A stretch of 64,000 nucleotides of DNA, taken from NCBI RefSeq assembly GCF_018873765.1, contig NC_057918.1, positions 66,692,871-66,756,870 of the forward strand. Reading direction: 5' to 3'. This document shows positions 44,376 to 56,879 of the stretch, piece after piece. The DNA comes from Telopea speciosissima. Its lineage: Eukaryota; Streptophyta; Magnoliopsida; Proteales; Proteaceae. Every line of letters starts with the position of its first letter. Within the stretch, counting starts at the first letter, position 1. A program made the position numbers and the translations under genes. Below the pieces are notes generated by a model that had not been told where the DNA came from, made no database searches, and worked only from the letters and a program-made list of their open reading frames with translations.

Positions 44376-45461
44376 TTAATCTTTCTTAGCAAAGAACAGC
44401 AGCTAGGGAGCCTGGGAGGGATTGAAGTTAGAGAATTATTCTTAATTTCTTACAGATCATGGAGAAAACTTAACATATAATGGTGGAGCGGTAGACTTGA
44501 AGTCAATGCGGGTTAATAATTGTACTCGTCCATACCAAAAAAGTTAGTAGGCCCCCCCTTGAAACATGAAAGGAACCAAGAATAAAGAAAGGTGCGTGGG
44601 GAATTCTATCTTTTACAGGCTGGGAAGGAAGGAAAGACTTAAAAGTCGTGGTGGAACGGCCAAAGTCATTGATTAATGCGTCAGTGGTAGCCATGTGAGT
44701 AGTGGGTCGCATGAAATGAAATGTAAGAAAGAAACAGTGTCTAGAGATATTTTTCAATGGGCCGGGGTTGATTATTATTATACAGCTAGGGTTTATGGGT
44801 CTAACTTTCATCAATCATTAGATTGGAATCTTTTACTCTAATTGGTAAAATGTACAATCCCTGGCAATTTCCTTCTCAATTCAATAATCAAATCGCCTAT
44901 CAACTCTCAAGAACAAAATTTAAATCAAAGATTTAAAACCATGTTAGCTGGGGTTTTCCGGTTACTTGTTTTATTTGAGCATATGGTATTGTTATTGTTG
45001 GCAACAATTTGTTGTGTGTGTGTGGCTTTGATATATTTATGAAGATGTTTGGAGAAGCTCTTAGAGTGTTTGGAAATGCTTCAAGGTTGTTCTGATCCAT
45101 TTACATCATTTAAGGGCAGTATGATAATTTGGCGCAGCTAATATTCTAGTGACATGGTTGTTTGTGTTGATAGTAGTTCTTTGGAAGAGAATTTGTGTTT
45201 TTTTTTTCTTGTTTTGAGGAGAGAGAAAATGATTGGTAGACCCCACAACCCAGCAGACCTCACAGTGGCACCTAACATGACTAATGTGACAATCAAGTGG
45301 CACGATAGTGAAAGGGGTGAGATGATGTGGCTTGGTAATGGTGTATGCAAAAGAAAATGAAAATGGTTGCAATTATATATATATATAAGGTTCTGTGTGC
45401 GATTTTTGGGAATGGAATAAAGTCCTCTCTAATTCCCTAAAAGTGGAGGGGTATGCAGTTT
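44376..45461. promoter_or_regulatory. Upstream region of NLR copy 2
   Basis: Colinear with 12285-13370. The gene-proximal part keeps tggtggagcggtagactt and gattaatgcgtcagtgg, which also occur upstream of the NLR relic at 46365. Short indels distinguish it from copy 1. A TATA box could not be assigned. Confidence 0.5.
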
Positions 45462-45595
45462 GAGGTTGAGAGCTCGACACGTGGAAGTTGCTAAATCCAA
45501 CTGTGCCGAGTTCGATTGATCCAATTTGTTATTTTTGTTCTTCTCAAACTCAACACCGTTGGATTTAACACCTTCCACGTGTCAACCTCTCAACT
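45462..45595. repeat. Long inverted repeat upstream of NLR copy 2
   Basis: Hairpin counterpart of 13371-13500. The outer arms (gagagctcgacacgtggaag and ccttccacgtgtcaacctct) match slightly better in unit 2 than in unit 1. Confidence 0.65.
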
Positions 45596-45876
45596 AAGAA
45601 TTGCACCGCATTTCCCTTTTAAGGAATTGGTGAGGAGTTTTTTCCGTGGAAGGCATCGGTTTATAATGGGGCTTTTTATTTTTTGAAGATTTAAATATTG
45701 GAATCCTATTGGAGGGCAAGGCCTGCACACCATGTGCGTACGGTTGCAAGTCCAAAAGTTGAAGAAGTTAAGAAGGCTTATGTATTTCATTGAGATTCTA
45801 AATGATGGAATCGGATTGGCTGGGAGAATGACTACTCAATGCACGGTCTTTTATGGTATTTTGGGCTCAGTGAAGG

Positions 45877-46355
45877 AGGATAATTAGGTGCAATGCTCAC
45901 GTATGGCAGGGTCATTCCAGATTTCAAAATTTGATAATAATTTTATTTTAGGGAAAATGAGCGCTAACCGATCGCATAGCGTGGCATGTACCTTTGCCCA
46001 GAGACTGTCGTATGCAAAATGACAGGCATGCCCCTTGTCTTTTTGGCCTTTTCAGGGGGGTGTATCGATCATTTTCGCACATAGTTGTGCCAAAGACCAG
46101 TATCCCTTAGGATAATTAGGTGCAATGCTCATTTATAGTAGGGTCATTTCAGATTCCAAAAATTCACAATAATTTTATTTTAGGGAAAAGGATTGGTAAT
46201 TAATCGCATAACATAGCGTGTACCTTCGCCCAAATACTACTACATGTGAAATGATCTGTGTGGCCGTGGTCCTTTTTGCCTTTTCTAGGGAGATGTATCA
46301 GTCATTTTGCACACAGCTATGCCGAGAACTGGTTAGCATTCATTAGCCCCTTGGA
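45877..46355. repeat. Two-copy tandem repeat of about 235 bp, unit 2
   Basis: Copies begin at 45877 and 46110 with ggataattaggtgcaatgct. The first copy is about 13 bp shorter than in unit 1, mainly from loss around caaagaccag-tatccctt. Confidence 0.68.
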
Positions 46356-46359
46356 TTGT

Positions 46360-46500
46360 GTTCAAGGTAATCTGGAGCTTTCTCAACTCTTCCTTGAAAT
46401 CCCATGCTAGACCGATTTCTTGAGTAGCAAAAGAGATCAAATTCTGTAGGATTGACTATGCTCCAGAGTCCAGAGACAAGAATTGATTCAGCAACCACTT
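46360..46500 (-). pseudogene. Relic of an NLR 5' end, unit 2
   Basis: Same relic as 14277-14415, but this copy keeps more at the start: cagcaaccacttaatttttctt parallels cagcagccatttaatctttc of the live gene, with the start codon changed. The promoter-side homology continues to about 46880. Confidence 0.8.
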
Positions 46501-46979
46501 AATTTTTCTTAGCAAAGAACACAGCTTGGGAGCCTGGGTGGAATTGGTAGTTGGGAATTATTCTTAATTGCTTGAAGATCATTGAGAAAACTTAACATAC
46601 AATGGTGGAGCGGTAGCCTTTAAGTCAATACGGACTAATAATAATAATAATTGTACTTCGTCTATAGCCCGACAAAAGTAAGTAAGGGACGGCCCCCATG
46701 AAAACGAAAACTGAGAAGATAGGGTGCATGGGGAATTATTCTATCTTTTGCAAAGCTGGGAAGGAAGAAGGAAAGACTTAAAAGGTTGTGGAACAGCCAC
46801 AGTCATTGATTAATGCGTCAGTGGTAGCCGTGTGAGTACTGGGTCCCATGAAAATGAAATGTATGAAAGAAACAGTACCTAGAGATATTTTCCCTTCAAA
46901 TTGCCCATTTGTATAAATGCATCCCTACTTTCCAAAGTTTGTATAAATCTAGTCCAGTCTGTTAGTCTGAAACATTAGA

Positions 46980-47200
46980 TTAGAGCTGCAATAGGGTTAG
47001 ATTGGGCTGGGTTTTATAGAACCCTAACCCAATCTTAAGTCCCCTTAGCTAGGCTTTGGCCCAATCCAACCTTAACTCAGGGTTAGAAAAATGCAACCCT
47101 GACCCGCCCTCAGGGTTGGACTGGGCTGACCCTGATTGGCCCTGATCATGAGGAGGGGAAAAAAAAATGCATGGATTGGAATGAAACGGGGAAAACATTA
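46980..47200. mobile_element. Partial hAT-like MITE, unit 2
   Basis: Counterpart of 14868-15080: gggttttatagaaccctaac, gacccgccctcagggttgga. No right end is found. Confidence 0.55.
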
Positions 47201-48118
47201 TCAATTTTTCATAAATTTTTCTTTTTGGTAAACTCAATTTTTCGAGTTTGAGACTCCAACTCCCCCCACCCTTTAGTAGGTCTATATAGGGGCGTGCAAA
47301 ATGACAACTGTGCCCCGAGAAATTCCACTTATCCATGAAGGTGCGGCCATCATTACACTTGCCCTATGTCTAGGAGCAGGGGCAGTGCACTGCACGCCCA
47401 ATACAACCAACAAGGCTATTACATTATGTACCCTGTAGTTGTGTCTTCCTTGATATGTTGTAATTCTTGACTTCTTTAGTTGCCATTGGTCACAATCATT
47501 CCTCTTGATGCTTGTATGGGGTAACTAACACAAGAGAAGAATTTACAGCCATGGTATAGCCTGTTCGAGTTGTCTAGAGATTATGCAATTGTTACAACTA
47601 CTCTTCTATTACAGGCACATTTTCTGTTAAAAAACTGCAAGTAACTTCAGTTGCTGTCATTGACATTGGATGTTGACATTGTTTATCTACAAAATAAACA
47701 CGATAAATAGCAACACATATAGTAATATAATATCTATGTTTTTCTATGCTGGATGCATTCAAGGTGTGGTTTTTCAACTCATATTCAGCCTTACCATGAT
47801 GGCTATGATGGCTAATAACAGAGTACTTTGGTCAGAATGCAATAAGTAAATTCAACAGAAAAGTGGGTAACAACAGGGAATTTTACCATAAAGCTATGCC
47901 TGATCTAATTTGTGTGTTCTTCAGATGGGTAATAACAGGGTTATTTGATCAAAATGCAATGAGTAAATTTAGGTCATCAGTGGAGGAGGATGGAGGTCGC
48001 AGGTGGAGTAACTTCAGATTGGTAATAACAGAGCTATGCTTGATCTACTTTCTGAAGATTGGTTCTGATTTTAATCAAATTAGGATCTATCAGTCGTTAG
48101 ATTCATCACTTAGGTGGC
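47201..48118. other. Non-coding stretch, unit 2
   Basis: Colinear with 15081-16010, with the same degenerate ggtaataacag repeats. A 15-bp loss near 47830 shortens the unit 1 open frame, which argues against coding. Confidence 0.45.
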
Positions 48119-48126
48119 TACTGTAT

Positions 48127-48837
48127 TAGGGGTGTCAATGGGTCGGGTTGGGCCGGGCCTGCCCTAAACCCTGACCCGACCCTAGAGGCCTTAACCCTGA
48201 CCCTGACCCTGACCTTGACCCGACCCTATTAGGGTCAGGAAACTCTCAACCCTGACCCGACCCTGCCAAGGTCGGGCCGGGTCGGGTTGATCCTGATTTA
48301 TGGCACCTTCCACGTGTCTCATTAGACCATGTTTTTGTAACATAGGATCTCAACCTATGGGACAGCTAATAAATATGTTGAAAAAAACGGCGTGTATAGA
48401 CTCTCTCTCTACAATTGTAACGGTGTCCCCTCAATAGGCCTGGAAGCTTATAGGGGCTACAACTAAATAACAATCATGTCAGTGACTCTTTTTATGGCCT
48501 TGATCAAAATAGTGGATGATCTACTCTTTTTATGGGTTCCCACTTCATGATGATGACAAAGCTAGTAGTTATCTCTCTACAATTCTCTTCTGTTTTTTTT
48601 TTTGTTAAGAAAATACTTATATTAAGTATATAATATATATATATATATATATATGTAATATTATATACTTATAATTAATATAGGGTCGGGTCGGGCTAGG
48701 CCCAGGATCTAAACCCTGATCCGACCCGACCCTGCCAGGGTCAGACTATAACTAAACCCAAATCCGCCCTCAGGGTTGAAAAATCAGGGTCGGGCTCAGG
48801 GCGGGTTCGGGCCAGCCGGGCTTTATTGACATCCCTA
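48127..48837. mobile_element. hAT-like MITE, GGGTCGGG family, unit 2
   Basis: A longer version of 16019-16600 with an intact 8-bp duplication, tactgtat, at 48119-48126 and 48838-48845. It begins taggggtgtcaat and ends attgacatcccta. The extra 130 bp includes an (at)n run (48633-48655) and another gggtcgggtcggg block, which unit 1 has lost. Confidence 0.87.
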
Positions 48838-49079
48838 TACTGTATCACAACAGTAGCAAGCATTTTTTATATTCATTTCACCATATGATAGGAGATGGAG
48901 AGAATGGAGTAAATGTAGGGGGTGTCTGTGTAATTTTGATAGTTTTTGGGGTGATTATTTATTTAGGCCTAAATGCAGGGGGTATCCATGCAATTTACCC
49001 TATTTATTATATTTAACAATTTAATTAATATATATGAAACAATGCGCAAGAAACTAAGAATATTCCATTAAACTTCTCA

Positions 49080-50310
49080 ATGAATATATCAAATTTATCC
49101 CGCACCATATCTTTCCCATATGCAAATTTACTAACTATGACCCAACCTAGCATGATAGCCTCTCCCAAAGATGTGGTTGTCCGTTGTCATACTCATGAGT
49201 CTACTTAGGCCCCTTTTTCCTTCTCTTTCTACGAAATTTCCTTGAAGTTTTATTTGTTTTCAATTAAAAAATTGCTTAATAAAGTGAAATTATTATCCTA
49301 CCAAAAAGCAGGGTACCAAAGGGCTCATGGATGCGTAAGTAGCTTTGAACTTTTGACCGACTTTTGGAAGTTTCATTCTCCTTCCGGATCCTCTACCTTC
49401 GGTTGCCCCTATTTTCATGTGAGTCCTACACACAATGGGATGCATAAAGATCACCTTATTCCTGTTTAAGCGAGGGTAAGGTGGTCTTTACTCGTCTCAT
49501 GGTGTGTAAGGTGCACATGAAACTAGGGACAGGCGAAAGTACAGGATGTCGTTTCTCTCCTTATTATGTTCTTCTTACTATCTTACTTGAGCAGCCTCTA
49601 GCCTAGCTAATTATTAATAATATGGATTATCCAACGGTCTAAGCCCAATTTAGGTAGACGCTTTATATTGTTTTACTTTAGGAAAACTAGTAGTAACATA
49701 CCCATCCCTCCGAGTAAGGTCACTTGAGTATTTAACTTTGGGGATAAGAATGATGGAAGTTCTCTTAAAGTGTCTTAACTTTGGGAATAAGCATTATGAC
49801 AATTCTATTAAAATTTACATATTTTGTCATAATATGTGTGTATCTATCAAATGATTGATAAATATGCCTTAAATTTCATATTTAAAAAAATAAAAAATTT
49901 CTCATAATCAATATGTTGATCATATTAATAACTTATATAAAATAATATTTGAGAATATTTTGTCATATTTTGATCATACCAAATTACATTCAAATGTATC
50001 CCACACCATATCTCTAAGCAGATTTACTATTTGCTCCATTCTAGCATAAACATCTGCCAAAGATGCACTTGTCATACTTCATGAGTCTCATGGCTCTTTG
50101 CCTTTTTTGCTTTCTATGAAATTTAATTGAGGTTTCGTTTGTTTCTGAAAAAAAGTCAAGAATAAATAAAGTTTAAAGTGAAATATTTTTGTCGGCCATG
50201 TTTATATATGTATGGGGCCAGCAGTATTGTTCTCTTGGAATTATAATCAGCACCTATCAAAAAGTAGTGTAACAAAAGCTTCTTGGATAGATAAGTTGGT
50301 TTTAGTTTTT
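49080..50310. repeat. Ancient diverged direct repeat, unit 2
   Basis: Counterpart of 16830-18060, with the two halves at about 49080-49345 and 49980-50310. Contains the foldback MITE at 49383-49547. Confidence 0.6.
49383..49547. mobile_element. Foldback MITE, unit 2
   Basis: Counterpart of 17129-17291 (ggatcctctaccttcggttg at the left, ggcgaaagtacaggat at the right). Confidence 0.6.
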
Positions 50311-50363
50311 AAATTTTGACTCGTTGTCCTGTGAAAACACTCTTATTGGAGCTCATATAGAAT

Positions 50364-50632
50364 TAGGGGTGTAAATGAATAGCCAAAATATGTTTTCGTA
50401 TCCATATCCGTATCCATTTAACAGTATTCTAATCCATCCGAAAGCTAAACGGATGCGAATACGAATAGGCTATAGCTATCCGAAAAGTTATATTTACATG
50501 TAAACGAATAAAATATTCAATCCATATCCATGTCCGTATCCGTTTAGTAGTAACCGAATCCATCTGAAAGCTAATCGGATGCGAATGCGATATAGCACTA
50601 TCCGAACCGAATCAGATCTGTTTACATCCCTA
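50364..50632. mobile_element. Small hAT-like MITE, unit 2
   Basis: Same insertion as 18106-18375. The end here reads tttacatcccta, closer to the ancestral terminus. Flanks are tatagaat (50356-50363) and tatagaaa (50633-50640). Confidence 0.8.
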
Positions 50633-50829
50633 TATAGAAAGAGTGGAAGAAAAAAGAAAAACAAGGTTAAATATTATACTTCATTGGCTTCGTCTGGCTG
50701 CAAGTAAAATGAATGGAAGGAAAGTAAAATTTGTTCAGAAAAGAAATGGAAAATTATGATCGCCACCCCTAGGTATGCCATTATTTTATTTTAATACACC
50801 CACACTAAGTATGCAAATACCAACCTTAA

Positions 50830-50965
50830 CCCAGATTGTAACGAGGTTAAATATTATACTTATTTAGTTACAATATTTTTACACCTCTAATATTTTGAAA
50901 AATAGGCTTTAAATTCAATATTTAACCCCCCGCCCAAAAAAAAAAAAAACTATAATCAATATATT
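50830..50965. other. Relic of an NLR 3' flank, left half, unit 2
   Basis: Counterpart of 18590-18709. It stops at the LINE junction and continues at 56880. Confidence 0.68.
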
Positions 50966-51074
50966 TTTTTGCTAGAAGATCCTTGCATTAAAAGAAACGA
51001 CAAAGGGCAAACTACAAAGACAGAAAAAACAAAGAACACGACTATTGGCGGGACAGCCACACTCCCCCAACCCA

Positions 51075-54000
51075 TTACAAGAACCGGTATCTAGGCATAC
51101 CCATAGCATCATGAGCCAAATTTTCTTCAATATGTCTAGGAAAAGGAATACTTGTGGAAGACACTCCCGTAATCGCCGCATGTTTAGCCAAGTAGTCGGC
51201 AATAGGATTTGCTTCTCTATAACAAAGGTGTAATTTTCCAATTGCGGGAATCCAGGAAAAGGTTTTAGCTGCCATCTTTGGAGCGCAAACCACGAATTTT
51301 GGAATTTTGAATAGACAAAACCAAGGAAGCCGAGTCAGATTCTATCCAAAGATCCATGAAGCCTCTCTCCCTAGCATAAAACAACCCATCTAACAAACCC
51401 TCGAACTCAGCTACAAAGCTGTTTGAGACCCCCAGGTATCTACAATATGAATGAACCACTTGGGCTTGGGAATTTTGAAAAACTCCCCCAGCCCCTGCCC
51501 TTCCTGGATTCCCAATAGAGCTGCCATCAATGTTAAGCTTGATCCATTGCAGATCAGGCCTGCACCAAAACACCTCCAGAATATCGCGAGTAGAGACGTG
51601 TTAGAAACAACCAATCCCAGGTTCCTAACACAACTCAAGTCCTGAAAAATTTTCACCCCTTTTCACAAAATTGCAGTCCCTAATCTCCCCTTTCACACAT
51701 TCCAAGACCTGCCAAACATTCCTGAAGATACCGTCATGGCGCCTTCTATTTCTTTCTTCCCACAAAATAGCACTAATAATTGAAGCACTTGCAGCCCACG
51801 GCTCCTTCACATTCGTGCTGCCAAGCTTACCTTTCCACCACTCAAAGAACCCTTGAATGGTGGAAGTATTTCCCCACACAAAACCAAACCAAGCTGAAAG
51901 AATTCCAAACTGTAGTGCTAAACTCGCTAGTGAGAAACAAATGAGGGATTAACTCACCATCTTTATTACACAGAGAACATCTCGCTGCCAAACAAATACC
52001 CCTTTTTTGTACTTCCTCGTCCGTGGGGATCTTTCCATGAGCCAGCCTCCACCCAAGAGTAGAGTGTCGCGGATGGATATTCCAATGCCACACCAGGTTC
52101 GCCCAAGGAACAGTAGGCGATCTTCTTCTAATACCCTCCCAAGTTGCCACCACCGAGAATTCCCCTGACTTCGACAAGCTCCAACGCACTGAATCCTCCA
52201 CTGAGTAACAAGGAATTGGCAACTTTTTTATTTCCTAGAAAGCTTCTAACAAAGCACCCGAAGAAACAGGCGGCAGCCCCTATTCTCCCTCCTTGATGAA
52301 ATCACTCACCTTGGTACCATCATTCTTGAAGAACTCCTCATTCAGCCGACTTTTTTCTTGAATAGAGACAGGACCCCACCATTTATCCTTCCAAAAGTTT
52401 ATTCGAACCCCATTCCCCAGGATCCAACATTCCTTCTCCACCACAAAGTTTCACAATTTCCTAATACCTGGCCAAATGGAAGATGCTTTATACCCAGGCC
52501 GCACATTCCCCCATTTATTGACAAACCTGTGTCTTAAAAAATTAGAAGACACCGAATTTTCATTCCTAATCTTCCAAGTGAGCTTGCACAACATTGCTTT
52601 ATTCACATCCCTTAGTCTCCTGATCCCCAAACCCCCTTCTCCTTAGGCCGGCAGACTTTGTCCCACCCTACAGAAATAGCCTTTGAGGATTCAGCATCAC
52701 CTGTCCAAATGAAGTTTCTCATCTAGCGCTCGAGGGTAGCAATCAAAGTTGTAGGCCACCAGTACACCGAGAAGCTATGGATCGGGATTAGACACCACAG
52801 TCTTCACCAGCTCCACACAACCTGCCAAAGAAAGCAATTTTCCTTTCCAACCTGCCAACTTATGTCTGACTCTGTCCATCACGAGCGGCAGCATATTCTT
52901 TCTTACCCGACCCTTAGAGATCTCAACACCAAGGTACCTAGTGGGGAATTTGCAAACCGGAATCTGCAGCTCCTCCACAATCACATGGTGCCTGTTAGGG
53001 GGAATAGCACCCAAGAACAACTTGCTTTTTTCTAGATCAATTCTTTGACCTGAGAACTCTTGGTACTGATTTAGAAAAGACTTGAGGTTCCTGACATAGT
53101 GAATAGAAGCATTAGTGAAAATAAAAAAAAAGTCAGCGAACAAGCAATGCCCAAGGGTGCGAACACCCCACAGCCCATGAAGAGGGGAAATTTTCTTCAC
53201 ATTGATCAAATTTGCCAATCCCCTACACAGTACCTCCTCCGCTAGGATGAACATAGGCGAAATAGGGTCCCCTGACAAAGACCACGTTCAACACCAAAGA
53301 AGCCTACCGGACCTCCATTCACAAGCATTGAGATTCTTGTAGAAGTGAACAGGCTACTTAGCCATTTAATCCACCACTCCGAGAACCCAAATTTCTGCAT
53401 CACTTTGAAAATAAAATCCCAGGAAATCGTATCATAAGCCTTCTGAATGTCTATTTTCAGACCCAAACCTCCTCCCTTTGAAGCAGTAAACATCATGTTA
53501 GCTAGCTCAGAAGCTATCGCAATATTGTCATGGATAACCTTCCCCTTCTGAAAAGCACCCTGTTCCTCAGAGATTAATCTAGGGAGCACCCCCTCCAATC
53601 TACGCGCCATAACCTTGGATAAAATCTTACAAAAGAAATTCCCCATGCATAATGGCCTGAACTTCTCTAAAGCCGAAGCATCGTCCACTTTAGGAATCAA
53701 CGCAATAAAACAATTAATAATACCCGCAGGTAGCTGACTAGAAGAGAAAAAAAATCTAGCAGCCTTGCACACATCCGCCCCAATCACATCCCAACAAGCC
53801 CTGAAAAATGCCCCAGGGTACCCATCCGGCCCTGGAGCACTGTCTGGGTCCAACTGCCACACCACCGCTTTGATTTCTGAGTCACAGGGAACCGAATCCA
53901 GCCTGAAAACATCAACTTCCTCCAAGACCCGCGGGATACAATTAAGCAGCTCCTCATGCTCAACAACCTCCACAGCCCTATGAAACATTTTGAAATAATC

Positions 54001-54228
54001 CTCCACATAAGCTTTAATCTGCTCTTGATTGATAAGAACTTGCCCATCTGGTGTGTTCAAAGAGCGAATAGTGTTTCTCACCCTTCTCAACTTTGTAGAA
54101 AGGTGAAAGAACTTTGTACACCTGTCACCAAGAGTCTTTCTCTTCAACCTCGATTTCTCTGCCCATAATTTTTCATAATTATCTGCCGCAGCATTGTAAG
54201 CCTTTTTTCGCCTCCATCTCTTGCTCAA
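51075..54228 (-). pseudogene. LINE reverse transcriptase, zf-RVT and RNase H, broken, unit 2
   Basis: The first 328-codon frame (53242-54228) is longer than in unit 1 because the private unit 1 frameshift is absent. It ends at the shared break after RGLCQG, where unit 1 has RGLRQG. Motif C reads FADF instead of FADD, so a catalytic Asp is lost here as well. Further frame changes lie in the zf-RVT (near 51890) and RNase H (51265-51290) parts, which remain intact across the same points in unit 1. Confidence 0.9.
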
Positions 54229-54412
54229 ACAATTGATCAGTCATCCCACCTCTATCAATCTCGTCCTGGACTGCTTACAGCTCACACTTAGAAGAAGTAA
54301 TTTGCAACTCAAACTTTGGGTAAGTCTCCCTAGCCCAAGCCTTAAGTACTGGCTTCAACCTTTTCAGCTTTTGGGCTAAAACAAAAGTAGAAGATCCTGA
54401 AATCCACTCCTT

Positions 54413-56842
54413 CTAGGAGGACTCCACTATAGACAGAAAGCTGGGGTGGTCCAGCCAAAACCGTTGAACAAGGAAGGGAGTATTTGTCGGTCTCTTAATG
54501 GCTTCAACCACCACTAGCAAAGGAGCATGGTCAGACACGGTGCTAGTAAGCATACTCTGCGAACTATCCCCACAAGCCGAAAGCCAGACTTCATTACAGA
54601 AACTTCTATCCAACACAGCCGGCACATGCCCTACCCTTCTGTTATTAGTCCAAGTGAACTCACGTCCCTGAGAAGGAATCGCCATCAATGAGCAAGCATC
54701 CACCATCGCCCCAAACTCCGCAGCCGATCCCTGATTGAAGGATCCTGGGCCTTTCTTCTCAGACGAGGCCAAGGTAGCGTTAAAGTCGCCTACAACCAGC
54801 CAAGGAGTGGAATCCAGCAGAGCCACATTCCCAAGCTCGGTCCACAGATCTCTACGAAGCGCCCTCAGGCACTTTGCATGAACAAAAGTCAAGAGGGGAT
54901 TGCTCTGACCCCAATCCACCTTGATCATAATCTGTTGCTCAAATTCCAACACAAGAGCCGGCTTCGATAAACGCCGTTTCCAAATCACCCAAAGGTTTGG
55001 AGCCCTATCTCTTCGATTATTGTGAATGAAGTCACAATCATATCCCAACCTGTTAAAAAACAAAGCAGGAAATTTATTAATCTCCACCATCGGTTCCGCA
55101 ATGCAAACCACCTCCGGATACTTTTCTTTAATAAACATTCTCAAGGCCGACTTAGCAGCAGCCTTCCTAACCCCTCTAATATTCCAAATGAGAGCCCTCA
55201 TTAAAAACGTTTTTTTTTTCACCACGCGACTTGATTTCCTCGTCGCATACTCCCCAACCTGTTTCCCCTTAGTCATTTGCTGGTTCGCGGCCTCACCAGC
55301 CTCTAAGGCCCTAATAGCAACATCAGCCTTTTCCACCCCAGCGTGGTGTACCTCAGCCAGTCCTACATCCACCTGTAATGGGCTCAACGAATTAGCTTCA
55401 TTTCCCAAGGAATCCGGCACAAGAACATCACCATCCACTATCGTCTCCCTAGCTACAATGCCATAAGCTGCAGCAGAGTCATGAGAGAATTCTGCTTCAA
55501 ATCCATGTTCAGATCCATGATTAGAACCCGATCCATCAGCTCCCAAAAACCCGGCCTGCGTGCTAAAAATAACGGGCAAAACCACCTCCAATGTACCACC
55601 CTCTCTTAGGATCTCAACGCTTCCAGCATTCTCGTAGATCCCACCCTCCCTATTGCTGTCCTCCATGTCATGCAGTCTGCCCAAACTGGAAACCGAATCA
55701 CGTTTCCTGCTAATATCCTCCACTAGCCTAGTAGATCTTTCCAAGAAAGGAGAGATTTGATTAGAATTCCCCCCTTGGATCGGATTTCCTAAATCCATAT
55801 GGATCTCAGGATTCACTGGAGGCAAGTCCGCCTGACCATGTCTCTTCCTGCTTCGCTGGCGCCGCCACCGGCCATCTTCCCACTCCAAATCTGCGTTTGC
55901 ATTCTGATCACCTTCCTTACCAACATCAGCAGCCTCAGGCCACACCTTCGATCTGCACTTCTCTGAAGAGTGACCCAGCTTTTTACAAAACTTGCACCAC
56001 TCAAGCTCGTCTTCATATACTATATTCTGGTGAAACCAGAAAGGATCACTCGAGGACGGATGCATATGGTCAACCTGAATTTCACAAGTCCTTTCACCCT
56101 CAATATCGATCTCCACCAGAACTCTAGCAAAATTCCCAAACATCACGCGTTTGGTACGACGATCAATAGCCACCGGCCTCCCAGCCGCCTTTGCCATAGA
56201 TAACAAAATTTTCTCATTCCAATATTCCAGAGGGAGGTTTGGGAATCTAATCCAAACCAGTTTGGTCGACGTCGATCTATCGTTTAGATTAAACCGTGGC
56301 TTCCAACGTTGGAAAGTTATCGATTGAGATCCCTCCCTCATCGACCCTCTTTTCCAGACAACAGCCATATCTCCCTCGTTCTCAAATCGGGCAAGAAAGA
56401 AACCCCTGCCCAACGGCGATAGAACCACCCCTGCCCCTAATCTCCATGCAGTTCTAAAAGCAGCCCTTATCTCGTCCAAGGTAATGAACCGGAAGTTTGT
56501 TCTTCCTATCAAAGCATTCTTGAGGCCGAGCAACTCTTTCTCATACGCCTCCTGAGGAATGACCACCTTTGTAGAGTTCCCGACTTTTATCGGATCCGAC
56601 AAGTCATCAATAACAGGCAGTGACGCTCCCACCGCCCTTGCATAAGACTTTGTCAAGGGTGGTCTGGTGTTACCAACATCTGCCGAAGCCTTTACCCCAG
56701 CCTGCTCCCCTCCTTCCACAGAACTTGCTATCGGCTTAAAGAAATCCACAATACGAAGCTGCCTCCCACTCGCCGGCAGCCTACCCCCACCTGGGTCGTC
56801 CGACACACCCTCCCCCAAGTCAGACTCATTCATAGTTCCCAA
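54413..56842 (-). CDS. LINE ORF: gag-like/zinc-knuckle domain joined to AP endonuclease, unit 2
   Basis: 809 residues, the same length and same terminal stop as the unit 1 copy, with scattered substitutions. The zinc knuckle CKFCKKLGHSSEKC and the endonuclease motifs WNIRG, VVGDFNA and SDHAPL are kept. The frame has stayed open in both copies although the downstream reverse transcriptase has decayed. This may be chance given the short time since duplication. Confidence 0.85.
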   Translation of the reverse strand: MGTMNESDLGEGVSDDPGGGRLPASGRQLRIVDFFKPIASSVEGGEQAGVKASADVGNTRPPLTKSYARAVGASLPVIDDLSDPIKVGNSTKVVIPQEAYEKELLGLKNALIGRTNFRFITLDEIRAAFRTAWRLGAGVVLSPLGRGFFLARFENEGDMAVVWKRGSMREGSQSITFQRWKPRFNLNDRSTSTKLVWIRFPNLPLEYWNEKILLSMAKAAGRPVAIDRRTKRVMFGNFARVLVEIDIEGERTCEIQVDHMHPSSSDPFWFHQNIVYEDELEWCKFCKKLGHSSEKCRSKVWPEAADVGKEGDQNANADLEWEDGRWRRQRSRKRHGQADLPPVNPEIHMDLGNPIQGGNSNQISPFLERSTRLVEDISRKRDSVSSLGRLHDMEDSNREGGIYENAGSVEILREGGTLEVVLPVIFSTQAGFLGADGSGSNHGSEHGFEAEFSHDSAAAYGIVARETIVDGDVLVPDSLGNEANSLSPLQVDVGLAEVHHAGVEKADVAIRALEAGEAANQQMTKGKQVGEYATRKSSRVVKKKTFLMRALIWNIRGVRKAAAKSALRMFIKEKYPEVVCIAEPMVEINKFPALFFNRLGYDCDFIHNNRRDRAPNLWVIWKRRLSKPALVLEFEQQIMIKVDWGQSNPLLTFVHAKCLRALRRDLWTELGNVALLDSTPWLVVGDFNATLASSEKKGPGSFNQGSAAEFGAMVDACSLMAIPSQGREFTWTNNRRVGHVPAVLDRSFCNEVWLSACGDSSQSMLTSTVSDHAPLLVVVEAIKRPTNTPFLVQRFWLDHPSFLSIVESS

Positions 56843-56879
56843 ATTTCCAAGTGATTGATTCTCTCATAATCAATATATT

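Larger units (their letters stand above)
50966..56865 (-). mobile_element. Nearly full-length L1-type LINE with RNase H, unit 2
   Basis: Same insertion as in unit 1. The perfect 14-bp duplication ataatcaatatatt lies at 50952-50965 and 56866-56879. The poly(A) tail remains as a short T run, and the first ATG is 23 bp from the 5' end. Confidence 0.93.
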
